A stretch of DNA of 64,000 nt, taken from NCBI GenBank assembly GCA_036267635.1, contig DATAVR010000099.1, positions 1 through 64,000 on the forward strand. Reading direction: 5' to 3'. The stretch comes from JADGRB01 sp036267635. GTDB lineage: Bacteria > Myxococcota_A > Polyangia > Fen-1088. Below, piece after piece: positions 33,339 to 41,041 of the stretch. Numbering within the stretch: position 1 is the stretch's first letter; every line of letters begins with the position of its first letter. The notes under the pieces are model-generated. The model saw only the letters and a program-made list of their open reading frames with translations, was not told where the DNA came from and did no database searches. Both the position numbers and the translations under genes were made by a program.

Positions 33339-33461
33339 ACGCGCGCGCTCGTGAGTGTGTCAGCAGGCGATTGGGCTGTCAAGGAAGGGCTGATTCGCGC
33401 CCCCGCAGATCCCAGATCCTGGAAGGCGATCCCAGGATTAGCCCAAAGGGGGAATGAAACT

Positions 33462-34640
33462 ATGCGGATGAGGACGTTGGGATGGGTAGCGGGTTCGCTG
33501 GGTCTTCTCCTCGGGGCGGGCGCGGCGCGGGCAGACGATCAACCGATCTCCGGTCGCGACATCGTGAACCAGATGGCGGGCAAGCCCGAGTGTCATGACG
33601 CGGGAGTCACCGTGAGCTTCGTGACCGGCTCATACGAGCTCGACACGAACGCACGCGGCGGGCTCAACGGCGTCGCGACCTGGCTGAAGTCGGACAGCAA
33701 GCGCAGTCTTCATCTTCAGGGCTACGCCGACACCACCGGCAACAGCGACGCGAACCTCGTGCTGAGCGAGAAACGCGCCAACGCGGTCAGGGACTACCTC
33801 ATCTCGCGGGGGGCCGACGCCACGCAGATCATGACCATCGGTCGCGGTGAGGAGGTGGCGGATCAGCTGCCCGCCAGCGGCCGCACCGTGACCTTCCTGA
33901 TGTGCAAGCCGCCTGCTCCGATGGCGCAGGCGGAAGCGCCCGCGGCGGAAGCGCCCGCGGTCGAAGCGCCCGCGGCGCCGCCGCCCCCGGTCGAAGAGAC
34001 GCCCGCCCCGCCGGTGGCGAGCGCGGCGCCTCTGGCCGTCGAGCCGGTCCCTGTGCCGGTGGAGGCGTCACCTGCACCCAGATACGAAGCGGGCGGATCG
34101 AGGTTCGGCTTCGCGTTCATGGCGGGAGGCGGCTACCAGGACTTCTCCAACAGCAACATGAGAGATCGGACCAACGGCGGCGGCGCCTGGGACGTCCGGT
34201 TCATCGGTGGGACGCGGTCGATCATCGGTTTCGAGGGCGCGTACGTCGGCTCGGCCCGCGGCATCCAGGCCCTGGGGATAACGGCCAACAACCCGAACCT
34301 GATCTCCAACGGGCTGGAAGGGAATCTGCGCCTCAACGTCCCGATCATCAGGGGCGATTCGCTCGTCGAGCCTTACATCGTCGGGGGGATTGGCTGGTCG
34401 CAATTCCACATCGCCAACTACAACACGAACACCCAGGTGTTGTCGGACTTCAACGCCCAGAACGACAACGTGATGACCGTGCCCTTGGGCGTCGGATTCG
34501 CCTACGGATACAAGGCCCTCATGCTCGACGTGCGCGGCACCTATACGGCGACCTACTACGACAATCTGCTTCAGGGGACCAACAGCTCCGGCACCCTCAA
34601 CACCTGGGGCGTCGGCGGCCAGGTCGGGTTCGCCTTCTAG
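33462..34640 (+). CDS. OmpA-family protein with C-terminal beta-barrel
   Basis: A 392-residue envelope protein. The signal is LGWVAGSLGLLLGAGAARA. Residues 40-145 form an OmpA peptidoglycan-binding domain (VSFVTGSYELDTNARGGL, HLQGYADTTGNSDANLVLSE, RANAVRDYLISRGA). A Pro/Ala/Glu linker follows (145-210). Residues 215-390 are outer-membrane beta strands, ending in Phe (GVGGQVGFAF), the barrel insertion signal. Putting the OmpA domain before the barrel is the reverse of Escherichia coli OmpA. It should link the outer membrane to the wall. It is divergent from ahcY. Confidence 0.8.
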   Translation: MRMRTLGWVAGSLGLLLGAGAARADDQPISGRDIVNQMAGKPECHDAGVTVSFVTGSYELDTNARGGLNGVATWLKSDSKRSLHLQGYADTTGNSDANLVLSEKRANAVRDYLISRGADATQIMTIGRGEEVADQLPASGRTVTFLMCKPPAPMAQAEAPAAEAPAVEAPAAPPPPVEETPAPPVASAAPLAVEPVPVPVEASPAPRYEAGGSRFGFAFMAGGGYQDFSNSNMRDRTNGGGAWDVRFIGGTRSIIGFEGAYVGSARGIQALGITANNPNLISNGLEGNLRLNVPIIRGDSLVEPYIVGGIGWSQFHIANYNTNTQVLSDFNAQNDNVMTVPLGVGFAYGYKALMLDVRGTYTATYYDNLLQGTNSSGTLNTWGVGGQVGFAF

Positions 34641-34680
34641 CCGCGGCCCCCCCCATCGGGCGGGTCGCGGTGTCTCTTGT
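34641..34680 (+). terminator. Probable terminator after the OmpA gene
   Basis: Directly after the TAG stop, CCGCG (34641-34645) pairs with CGCGG (34666-34670), enclosing a C-rich and G-rich pair (CCCC with GGGCGGG). The T-rich TGTCTCTTGT follows. It has the layout of an intrinsic terminator with an imperfect U-tract. Confidence 0.45.
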
Positions 34681-34769
34681 CTGGGTCGAGGACGCGCATC
34701 AGGCAACGGCGGAAACGGGTGCCGCTCCCTGTGGGCGCCTTCGCGCGGTGTCCAGGTTTGCACCCGTCC

Positions 34770-36119
34770 ATGCTGACCGCCCTGCGCCGCGCGCTCGGAA
34801 ACAGGCGAGACGCCCTCGAGACGCGGGCGGGGGACGTCTGGAGGCGGGATCGCGCGGGGCTTCGGGGCGGCAGGGCCCTGGCAAATCGGATCTCCCGGAT
34901 CGCGATCGTCACGCTGCGCGGGATCTCCGTGCATGGGCTCGGGCTTCAGGCGGCCGCCCTCACCTACTACACCGTGTTCTCCCTGGTGCCGCTCCTGGTG
35001 GTGGCGCTCTGGATCCTGAAGGCCTTCGACCACCTCTCGATCGAGCCCTCCACGATGCCGGTGGCGACGGAGGTGACGAGGGGCAACGCCGCGCTGCATG
35101 CGTTGTCGCGAAAGCTGCTCGAGAACGTGAACTACACCACCCAGGTCACGACCGGGATCGTGGGTCTGCTCGCTCTTCTCTACGCGGTGGTCCGGCTGTT
35201 CCTACACACCGAGCGCGCGCTCGACCTCATCGCCGCCTCGACGAACCGGGGGGCCAAGCTCTCTCGGCTGTTCGGCTACCTCGCGCTGCTGCTGCTCCCG
35301 CCCCTGCTGGGCCTCGTCGCGGGCCTGCTCACCGGGGCCGTTCACTCCACCATCGGGTCGGAGATCTCTCGGCTGTTCGGCTCGGCCGCGCGGCTCAAGC
35401 TGGCCGTCGCCGCGACGCTGAGCCTCGCCACGACCTGGTTGGCCATCGCGATCTTCTATTCGGCGGCCGCGCGCGCCCGGATCGCCTTTTCTTCGGCGGC
35501 GGTCGGGGGGGCCGCGGCGGCGATCCTGCTGGCGGCGGTGCTGTGGGTCTTCGCCGAGCTCCAGATCGGGATGTCGCGCGGGAACAGCGTTCAGTTCGGA
35601 GCGACCGCCGGGCCGGTGTTCCTCCTGTGGGCCTTCGTCTCCTGGTTCGTGGTGCTGCTCGGGGCGGAGATCGCCGTGGGCCACAGCGTCGACCGCGTCC
35701 TGGTCCACGGCGCGTGGTGCTTCCGCCTCGACGCCGTCGCCGAACAGGAGACCGGCGTCGAGATCATGGTGCGGGCCACCCGCGCGAACATCTGCGTGGA
35801 CGATCTCGCGCGCGAGCTTCGGGTGGCCCCACAGTTGATCCGTGAGATCGGCGGGCGCCTGGTCAAGCGCGGCCTGCTCGCCGACGCGGGGCTGGACTGG
35901 TTCGCCCTGGCAGGCAATCCCGAGCGAATCGGCGTCGCCGAAATCATGGATGCCGTCGCGCGCAACCCCGAGCTCGATGCCGCCCGCCGCGCGCGGCTCG
36001 ACCACCACCGCTCCGCCCGGGCGGTGGCGGCGATCGCGTCGCGACCCATTCCCGAAGCGGGTCCGACGCTGCGGGATCTGGCCGGCCAGCCCGCGCGGGC
36101 GCTCACGGGCCAACCGTGA
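34770..36119 (+). CDS. YihY/BrkB-family membrane protein
   Basis: A 449-residue protein with start ATG 34770. It contains LQAAALTYYTVFSLVPLLVVAL, the YihY hallmark, then six membrane segments including VTTGIVGLLALLYAVVRLF, GATAGPVFLLWAFVSWFVVLLGAEIA and the AELQIGMSRGNSVQFGA loop. A C-terminal cytoplasmic region of about 130 residues, beginning RATRANICVDDLARELRV, resembles a winged-helix module. Formerly called ribonuclease BN, the family is in fact of unresolved function. Its last 17 bp overlap the convergent methyltransferase. Confidence 0.88.
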   Translation: MLTALRRALGNRRDALETRAGDVWRRDRAGLRGGRALANRISRIAIVTLRGISVHGLGLQAAALTYYTVFSLVPLLVVALWILKAFDHLSIEPSTMPVATEVTRGNAALHALSRKLLENVNYTTQVTTGIVGLLALLYAVVRLFLHTERALDLIAASTNRGAKLSRLFGYLALLLLPPLLGLVAGLLTGAVHSTIGSEISRLFGSAARLKLAVAATLSLATTWLAIAIFYSAAARARIAFSSAAVGGAAAAILLAAVLWVFAELQIGMSRGNSVQFGATAGPVFLLWAFVSWFVVLLGAEIAVGHSVDRVLVHGAWCFRLDAVAEQETGVEIMVRATRANICVDDLARELRVAPQLIREIGGRLVKRGLLADAGLDWFALAGNPERIGVAEIMDAVARNPELDAARRARLDHHRSARAVAAIASRPIPEAGPTLRDLAGQPARALTGQP

Positions 36120-36771
36120 GGGAGAGGCGGCGGGCCCGCTTGCACATGCGCGCCGAGAGATCGACCCCGATGGCGCCCAGCCCCAGCGCGTTGGCCACCG
36201 CCAGGACGGTCCCCCAACCGCAGAACGGATCGACGATGGTGCGGGTGGCGGTCTCGGCGATCACGAACCGGCAGGCGTCGACGCAGGCGAGCACCCCCAT
36301 CGCCTTGACGCCCGGCTGAGCGCCGCCGTCGGGCAAGAGGTCGGGGGTGGCGTGGCGGAGCGTCGGCCGCAGCACGCGGGCGAAACCGAGCAGGTGGGAA
36401 TAGCTGGCCCGGCCGTGCGTCAGCGTCCCGGGTGGTTTGCGGCAGACGATCTTGTGGAAGAGCATGCTCATCCCGGCCCGCTCCGCGGCGCGCGACACCA
36501 TGAGGCCTTTGTCGACCCAGAGGCCGGCGCGTCGAACGTCACTCTGGAAGAAGATCGCCACGCCGTCGTCCGGGACGGACTGCATGGTCAGTACCGCCGC
36601 CTCGTCGAACCAGCGGCGCCAGCCGTCGAATCCCAGCGCCGGCAGCTCGGAGACGTCCGGCAACGACGTCACCACGCTGGCCCCGACCAGCGTCCCCGCG
36701 GCGCGCAGCCACGGCAGCGCATCGCCCTGGTGAACTGTCCGCGTCGGCGCGGTCGTCGCGAAGGTGGCCAC
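36103..36771 (-). CDS. Methyltransferase with DNA-methylase-like permuted layout
   Basis: A 222-residue protein starting with GTG. Its motif order is that of beta-class DNA amino-methyltransferases: a catalytic-site segment first (VVTSLPDVSELPALGF), then AAERAGMSMLFHKIVCRKPP, and last the cofactor-binding TIVDPFCGWGTVLAVANALG with GAIGVDLSARM. The catalytic tetrapeptide, normally SPPY/DPPY, is SLPD here, and no target-recognition domain is visible. It may methylate another substrate or be a specialised enzyme. It overlaps the YihY gene end by 17 bp. No restriction enzyme is nearby. Confidence 0.72.
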   Translation of the reverse strand: MATFATTAPTRTVHQGDALPWLRAAGTLVGASVVTSLPDVSELPALGFDGWRRWFDEAAVLTMQSVPDDGVAIFFQSDVRRAGLWVDKGLMVSRAAERAGMSMLFHKIVCRKPPGTLTHGRASYSHLLGFARVLRPTLRHATPDLLPDGGAQPGVKAMGVLACVDACRFVIAETATRTIVDPFCGWGTVLAVANALGLGAIGVDLSARMCKRARRLSLTVGP

Positions 36772-36791
36772 GCCTGACGATCGGCCTCCGG

Positions 36792-37025
36792 CTACGCGGT
36801 GCCCGAGCCGCTGAGGACGTACAAGGCCTCCTCGGTCGCGCAGTGGTAGTGGAAGGGGAACGACACGCTGCCGGGAGTGACCTCGGTGAGGTTCGCGCCG
36901 AGCATCTGACCGCCCGCCGCGCCGGCCAACCGCTGCAAGATCATGCGGTGCTTTCCCTTGTTCATGGGCACCGGCTGAACCTCATCGCGATGCACGACAT
37001 TCGGATGGCGACCGGCTTGCGGCAT
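36792..37025 (-). pseudogene. Truncated cupin-domain protein
   Basis: The frame starts MPQAGRHPNVVHRDEVQPVP and continues with VTPGSVSFPFHYHCATEEAL and YVLSGSGTA, then stops. FPFHYHCATEEALYVLSGSGTA is the first cupin motif (GxxxxxHxH...ExxYVLxGxG). The second half (PGDxxxxPxxxxH) is missing because a TAG follows GTA directly. Cupins of this kind hold a metal with two His and one Glu; this one cannot form the complete barrel. It lies 21 bp upstream of the methyltransferase on the same strand, and the methyltransferase-proximal region may be the site of the deletion. Confidence 0.6.
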
Positions 37026-37215
37026 GGGCGAAATGATGGCGGGCGAGCTCTTCCTGGTCAACGCCCGCCGCTCTGCTGCTACCAGGCCCCCTCAAAAATA
37101 CCCGCGCAGCCCCGCACCGGAGAGCGCCATCTATCAGGATTCTGAGAGCTCGGGCGCGCGCCGCCACGACACGGCGCCGCTTCATTCTGGTCCGAGAGTT
37201 GCTGCAACAGAGGCC

Positions 37216-37683
37216 ATGCGTCTGCGTCACCTCGCTCTCTTGGTGCTCTGTCTCGGTCTCGGCTGCAGCTCGACGCTGACGGGTGCCGACGGTGGCGGCG
37301 CGGGAGCGTGCAGCGGCGATACCGACTGCCTCACCGGGCAATATTGCCTGGGCTTCTCGCAGCTCTGCGCGGCGGACCCTCACAACTACACCGCGGGCGG
37401 GGGGACGTGCCACCGCGACTGCTCGACAGGCGCCTGCTCTTGCATCGACCGCAACGACTGCCGCCCCTGGGAAGAGTGCTCCTCGGGCAGGTGTGTCGCC
37501 TTGCCCCTTGCTCCCTGTTTGGAAGAGCCGACGAGTTGTCCGGCGGGATGCACGCTCGAACAGGCGTCCGACCGGATCTGCGGCCCGGTCTGCCTGTGCA
37601 CGCTCTGTCCCGCTTCGGACGCAGGATCGGACACAGGATCGGACGCAGGATCAGACGCAGGAGGTCTGCAGTCGACAGACTAG
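37216..37683 (+). CDS. Cys-rich lipoprotein
   Basis: A 155-residue lipoprotein: signal LALLVLCLGLGCSSTLTG, lipobox Cys at 17, then a Cys-rich domain: GACSGDTDCLTGQYCLGF, GTCHRDCSTGACSCIDRNDC, WEECSSGRCV, SCPAGC and CGPVCLCTLCP. The spacing CxxDxDCxxGxxC is common in myxobacterial surface proteins. The tail GSDTGSDAGSDAGG arises from 12-bp tandem repeats. The function is unknown. Start ATG 37216 follows AGAGG. Confidence 0.65.
   Translation: MRLRHLALLVLCLGLGCSSTLTGADGGGAGACSGDTDCLTGQYCLGFSQLCAADPHNYTAGGGTCHRDCSTGACSCIDRNDCRPWEECSSGRCVALPLAPCLEEPTSCPAGCTLEQASDRICGPVCLCTLCPASDAGSDTGSDAGSDAGGLQSTD
37621..37656. repeat. 12-bp tandem repeat, three copies
   Basis: GCAGGATCGGAC, ACAGGATCGGAC and GCAGGATCAGAC follow each other at 37621-37656, with a partial fourth copy. 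They encode the Gly/Ser/Asp repeats at the end of the Cys-rich lipoprotein. Confidence 0.8.
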
Positions 37684-37760
37684 GCGATGGCGCTCGAGTG
37701 GGTGGGACGCCGCTCTATCAGAGGTAGCCAAGGGTCGCGAAGTCGGGCAGGGTCGCCGAG

Positions 37761-39386
37761 GTGGGCGATCTCGAGCGGGGGCGCGAGGAATACCAGCGGC
37801 ACGACTGGGCCGCCGCCTACGCCAGCCTGTTGGCGGCCGACCGAGCGGCCGCGCTCGGCGTCGAGGATCTCGATCGGCTGGCCTGGGCGGCGGAGCTCTC
37901 CGGAGACGTCGAGGCCTTTCTGAAGGCGACAGAGCGGATCTATGAGGTCCACCTCGCCGAAGGGGCGTCGCGGGCGGCGGCGAAGGCGGCCTTCTGGGTC
38001 GGCTTTCGCGCCATGTCGTTGGGTGAGGCCGGGCGGGCCAACGCCTGGCTCGGTCGGGCCCAGCGGCTCGTCGAGGGCGAGTCGAGCGAATGCGCCGAGC
38101 AGGGATTCCTGTTGCTGCCGGTCGCCTTCCGCCACCACCTGGCGGGCCAGCTCGAAGCGGCGCTCGCCGTGGCCGGCGAGGCGGCGGCGATCGGCGATCG
38201 GGTCGGAGACGAAGATCTCTCGGCGTTTGGCCGCACCATCCAGGGACGGGCGCTGGTTCGCCTGGGCCAGATCGATCGAGGCATGGCGTTGCTCGACGAG
38301 AGCATGCTGGCCGCGACCGCGAACCGGCTGTCGCCGGTCTTCACCGGCCTCATCTACTGCACCGTGATCGCCAGCTGCCAGCGCGTCTACGCGATCGAGC
38401 GGGCGCGCGAGTGGACCGCCGCGCTCTCCGTCTGGTGCGAGAGCGAGCCGCGGGCAGTGGCCTTTCAGGGGCCCTGTCTGATTCACCGCGCCGAGCTGCT
38501 GCAGATCGGCGGCGCCTGGCCCGAGGCGATCGAGGAGGCGCGCCATGCCCACAGTCGCGTGCGCCCCGGCGACCGCAGCGCGCGCTCCGATGCGCGCTAT
38601 CAGGAGGGAGAGATCCACCGCCTGCGCGGGGCGTACGAGGAGGCCGAGCGCTGTTTCAAGGAGGCCAGCGCGCACGGGCACGAGCCGCAGCCGGGGTTGG
38701 CGCTCTTGCGCCTCGGGGGCGGACAGCGGGAGGCGGCGCAGAGCGCGATCCGCCGCGTGGTCGCCGAGACGCACGATCCGCTGAGCGAGGCCAAGCTGCT
38801 CCCGGCCGCGATCGAGATCCACCTGGCCGTCGGTGACGTCGCCAGCGCGCGCGAGGCCTGCGCGCGGCTCGACGAGATCGCGGCGCGCTTTGCCACCGAG
38901 GTGCTCGGCGCGCTGGCCGCCCACGGTCGCGGGCGGATACACCTCGCAGAGGGGGACGCGCAGGCGGCGCTGGGACCGTTGCGGCGCGCGTTCTGGGTCT
39001 GGCAGAAGGTCGGCGCGCCCTACCTGGCGGCGCGCGTGCGCGTCGATCTGGCGCGCGCCTGCCAGGCGCTCGGCGACGGCGAAGGCGCCCGGATGGAGCT
39101 GGAGGTGGCGCGCGCCGTCTTCGAGGAGCTGGGCGCCGGCCCCGACGTCGCCGCGCTCGGCACGCTCCCCGGCGCGCCGGCGGCGAAACCGCCGCACGGC
39201 CTCACCCAGCGCGAGCTTCAGGTGTTGCGCTTGGTGGCCGCCGGCCAGACGAACAAGCTCATCGCCCGCCAGCTGTTCCTCAGCGAAAAAACAATCGATC
39301 GCCACGTCAGCAACATCTTCGTCAAGGTGAACGTCGGCTCACGTGCCGCGGCCACCGCCTGGGCCTACGAGCACCACCTGGTCTGA
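37761..39386 (+). CDS. LuxR-type transcriptional regulator with TPR-like helical domain
   Basis: A 541-residue protein. Residues 1-450 are TPR-like helical repeats (AGQLEAALAVAGEAAAIGDR, YEEAERCFKEASAHG). The last 70 residues hold a LuxR HTH: LTQRELQVLRLVAAGQTNKL, IARQLFLSEKTIDRHVSNI, FVKVNVGSRAAATAWAYEH. There is no N-terminal ATPase as in MalT. The start is GTG 37761. The monooxygenase starts 95 bp downstream in the same direction, and a perfect dyad in that gap could be its binding site. This regulator/monooxygenase pairing also occurs in actinobacteria. Confidence 0.85.
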   Translation: MGDLERGREEYQRHDWAAAYASLLAADRAAALGVEDLDRLAWAAELSGDVEAFLKATERIYEVHLAEGASRAAAKAAFWVGFRAMSLGEAGRANAWLGRAQRLVEGESSECAEQGFLLLPVAFRHHLAGQLEAALAVAGEAAAIGDRVGDEDLSAFGRTIQGRALVRLGQIDRGMALLDESMLAATANRLSPVFTGLIYCTVIASCQRVYAIERAREWTAALSVWCESEPRAVAFQGPCLIHRAELLQIGGAWPEAIEEARHAHSRVRPGDRSARSDARYQEGEIHRLRGAYEEAERCFKEASAHGHEPQPGLALLRLGGGQREAAQSAIRRVVAETHDPLSEAKLLPAAIEIHLAVGDVASAREACARLDEIAARFATEVLGALAAHGRGRIHLAEGDAQAALGPLRRAFWVWQKVGAPYLAARVRVDLARACQALGDGEGARMELEVARAVFEELGAGPDVAALGTLPGAPAAKPPHGLTQRELQVLRLVAAGQTNKLIARQLFLSEKTIDRHVSNIFVKVNVGSRAAATAWAYEHHLV

Positions 39387-39396
39387 GCCCATCGTG

Positions 39397-39414
39397 ATGG
39401 GTGAAACCACCCAT
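39397..39414. promoter_or_regulatory. Perfect dyad upstream of the monooxygenase gene
   Basis: ATGGGTG and CACCCAT (39397-39403 and 39408-39414) are perfect inverted repeats around AAAC. It lies 68 bp upstream of the monooxygenase start and 10 bp after the regulator stop. The size (18 bp, dyad) suits a LuxR-type binding site. A second, weaker GGGGC/GCCCC pair follows near 39434-39455. Confidence 0.55.
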
Positions 39415-39481
39415 GCCCGCGACCCACAAAATGGGGGCTTCGGCCGATGCGGCCCCAGGGACGGATCGGTAGCTTGCTCTC

Positions 39482-40612
39482 ATGAACAAACCAGAGAGCT
39501 CGACGTTCGACGTGATCGTGATCGGTGGCGGCCAGGCGGGCCTTTCGGTCGGTTATCACCTGGCGCGGCGGGGGCTGCGCTTCGTGATTCTGGATGGGCA
39601 GGCGCGGATCGGCGACGCCTGGCGGAAGCGCTGGGATTCGTTGCGTCTCTTCTCGCCGGCCCGCCACGACGGTCTCGACGGCATGCCCTTCCCGGCCCCG
39701 CCGACCTCGTGCCCGACCAAGGACGAGATGGCGGATTATCTGGAGGCATACGCCGCGCGCTTCGAGCTGCCGGTGCTGACCGGGGTCAGCGTCAATCGTC
39801 TGTCCCGCGCGGGCGGGCGGTTCGTGATCGAGGCGGGCGAGCGGAAGTTCGAGGCCGCGCAGGTGGTGGTCGCGATGTCCGACTATCAACGCCCCCACAT
39901 CCCGGAGTTCGCGCGGGAGCTCGACCCGAGCATCGTCCAGCTGCACTCGGGGGACTACCAGAACCCGGCCCAGCTCCGCGAGGGGGGCGTGCTGCTGGTC
40001 GGCGCCGGCAACTCGGGCGCCGAGATCGCGATGGAGCTGGCCCCCCGGCACCGCGTCTGGATGTCGGGACGGCACCCTGGGCACGTGCCGTTCAAGTTCG
40101 ACGGCTTCCTGGCCAAGCACCTCTTGATTCGTCTGCTCTTCCGTCTGGTGTTTCACCGCCTCCTCAGCGCGAAGACGCCGATCGGGCGCAAGGCGCGCGC
40201 CCAGGGCCACACCGCGGGCGTTCCACTGATTCGCCAGAAGCCCAGGCAGCTGGCGGCGGCCGGCGTCACCCGCGCCGCGCGGACGATCGGCGTCCGCGAC
40301 GGACGACCGCTGCTCGACGACGGGCGCACGCTGGAGGTGACCAACGTGATCTGGTGTACCGGGTTCCGCGGCAGCTTCCCCTGGATCGAGCTGCCGATCT
40401 TCGACGAGAAGGGGAACCCGCGGCACGACGGCGGCGTCGTCGGCGAGGTGCCGGGGCTCTACTTCGTCGGCCTCCACTTCCTCTATGCGCTTTCGTCCTC
40501 GATGATCCACGGCGTGGGGCGCGACGCCGCACGCATCAGCGACGCCGTCGCCGCCCGCGCGGTCCCGACCCGCTCCGCAAGTGCCCAGCCGGCGGCAACG
40601 GCGGCGGCTTGA
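39482..40612 (+). CDS. Flavin-containing monooxygenase-like oxidoreductase
   Basis: A 376-residue flavoprotein. FAD motif VIVIGGGQAGLSVGYHL at 12-28, RKRWDSLRLFSPARHDGLDG, the second nucleotide fold VLLVGAGNSGAEIAMEL near 172, the FATGY-like VIWCTGFRGSFPWI, and GLYFVGLHFLYALSSSMIHG. It resembles the flavin-containing monooxygenase/CzcO group, which oxygenates ketones, amines or sulfur compounds. It is cytoplasmic and is probably controlled by the upstream LuxR-type regulator. The final 20 residues (PTRSASAQPAATAAA) are a disordered tail. Confidence 0.85.
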   Translation: MNKPESSTFDVIVIGGGQAGLSVGYHLARRGLRFVILDGQARIGDAWRKRWDSLRLFSPARHDGLDGMPFPAPPTSCPTKDEMADYLEAYAARFELPVLTGVSVNRLSRAGGRFVIEAGERKFEAAQVVVAMSDYQRPHIPEFARELDPSIVQLHSGDYQNPAQLREGGVLLVGAGNSGAEIAMELAPRHRVWMSGRHPGHVPFKFDGFLAKHLLIRLLFRLVFHRLLSAKTPIGRKARAQGHTAGVPLIRQKPRQLAAAGVTRAARTIGVRDGRPLLDDGRTLEVTNVIWCTGFRGSFPWIELPIFDEKGNPRHDGGVVGEVPGLYFVGLHFLYALSSSMIHGVGRDAARISDAVAARAVPTRSASAQPAATAAA

Positions 40613-40936
40613 TCAGCGGTGCGGGTGCCACTCGCCGTCGTGCCAGTCGTAGTGGTCTTCGTGGCGCTCCCAGCGGCCCGGCGCCCACTCGTAGCCGCGG
40701 CGCTCGTGCCTGTAGCGCCCGCGCGTCCAGACGTAGTGACGGTGGCGCCAGCCGTAATGCCCGCGGTCCCAGACGTAGCCTGGCCGCTCCACCACGCGCT
40801 CTTCGCGCACCGGCGGCGGCTCGTCGCGCCCGCCGTGAATGATCACCACCGCCGCCTGCGCCGTCGGCGAGACGAGCGCCGACATTCCCAGGCTCGACAG
40901 CGCCAATCCCGCCAGTCCCATTTTCCAGTTCGCCAT
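40613..40936 (-). CDS. Small exported protein with YxWxxGxY repeats
   Basis: A 107-residue protein with signal MGLAGLALSSLGMSALVSPTAQA, then His/Tyr/Trp/Arg-rich repeats GYVWDRGHYGWRHRHYVW, TRGRYRHERRGYEWAPGRWE. The (Y/W)xWxxGxY/W pattern belongs to the YXWXXGW-repeat family of exported proteins of unknown function. Start at 40936 chosen for the signal. It converges on the monooxygenase with zero spacing between the stops. Confidence 0.7.
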   Translation of the reverse strand: MANWKMGLAGLALSSLGMSALVSPTAQAAVVIIHGGRDEPPPVREERVVERPGYVWDRGHYGWRHRHYVWTRGRYRHERRGYEWAPGRWERHEDHYDWHDGEWHPHR

Positions 40937-41041
40937 ACCGGAAGGTAAGTATTTCTGCCTGCCCGCGCCAGAGCCCCAAAGGCGCAAAGCGCGCAGCTTT
41001 CTCGCCCCACGGGCCACGCGATTCACTAATCTGGCGATCCC

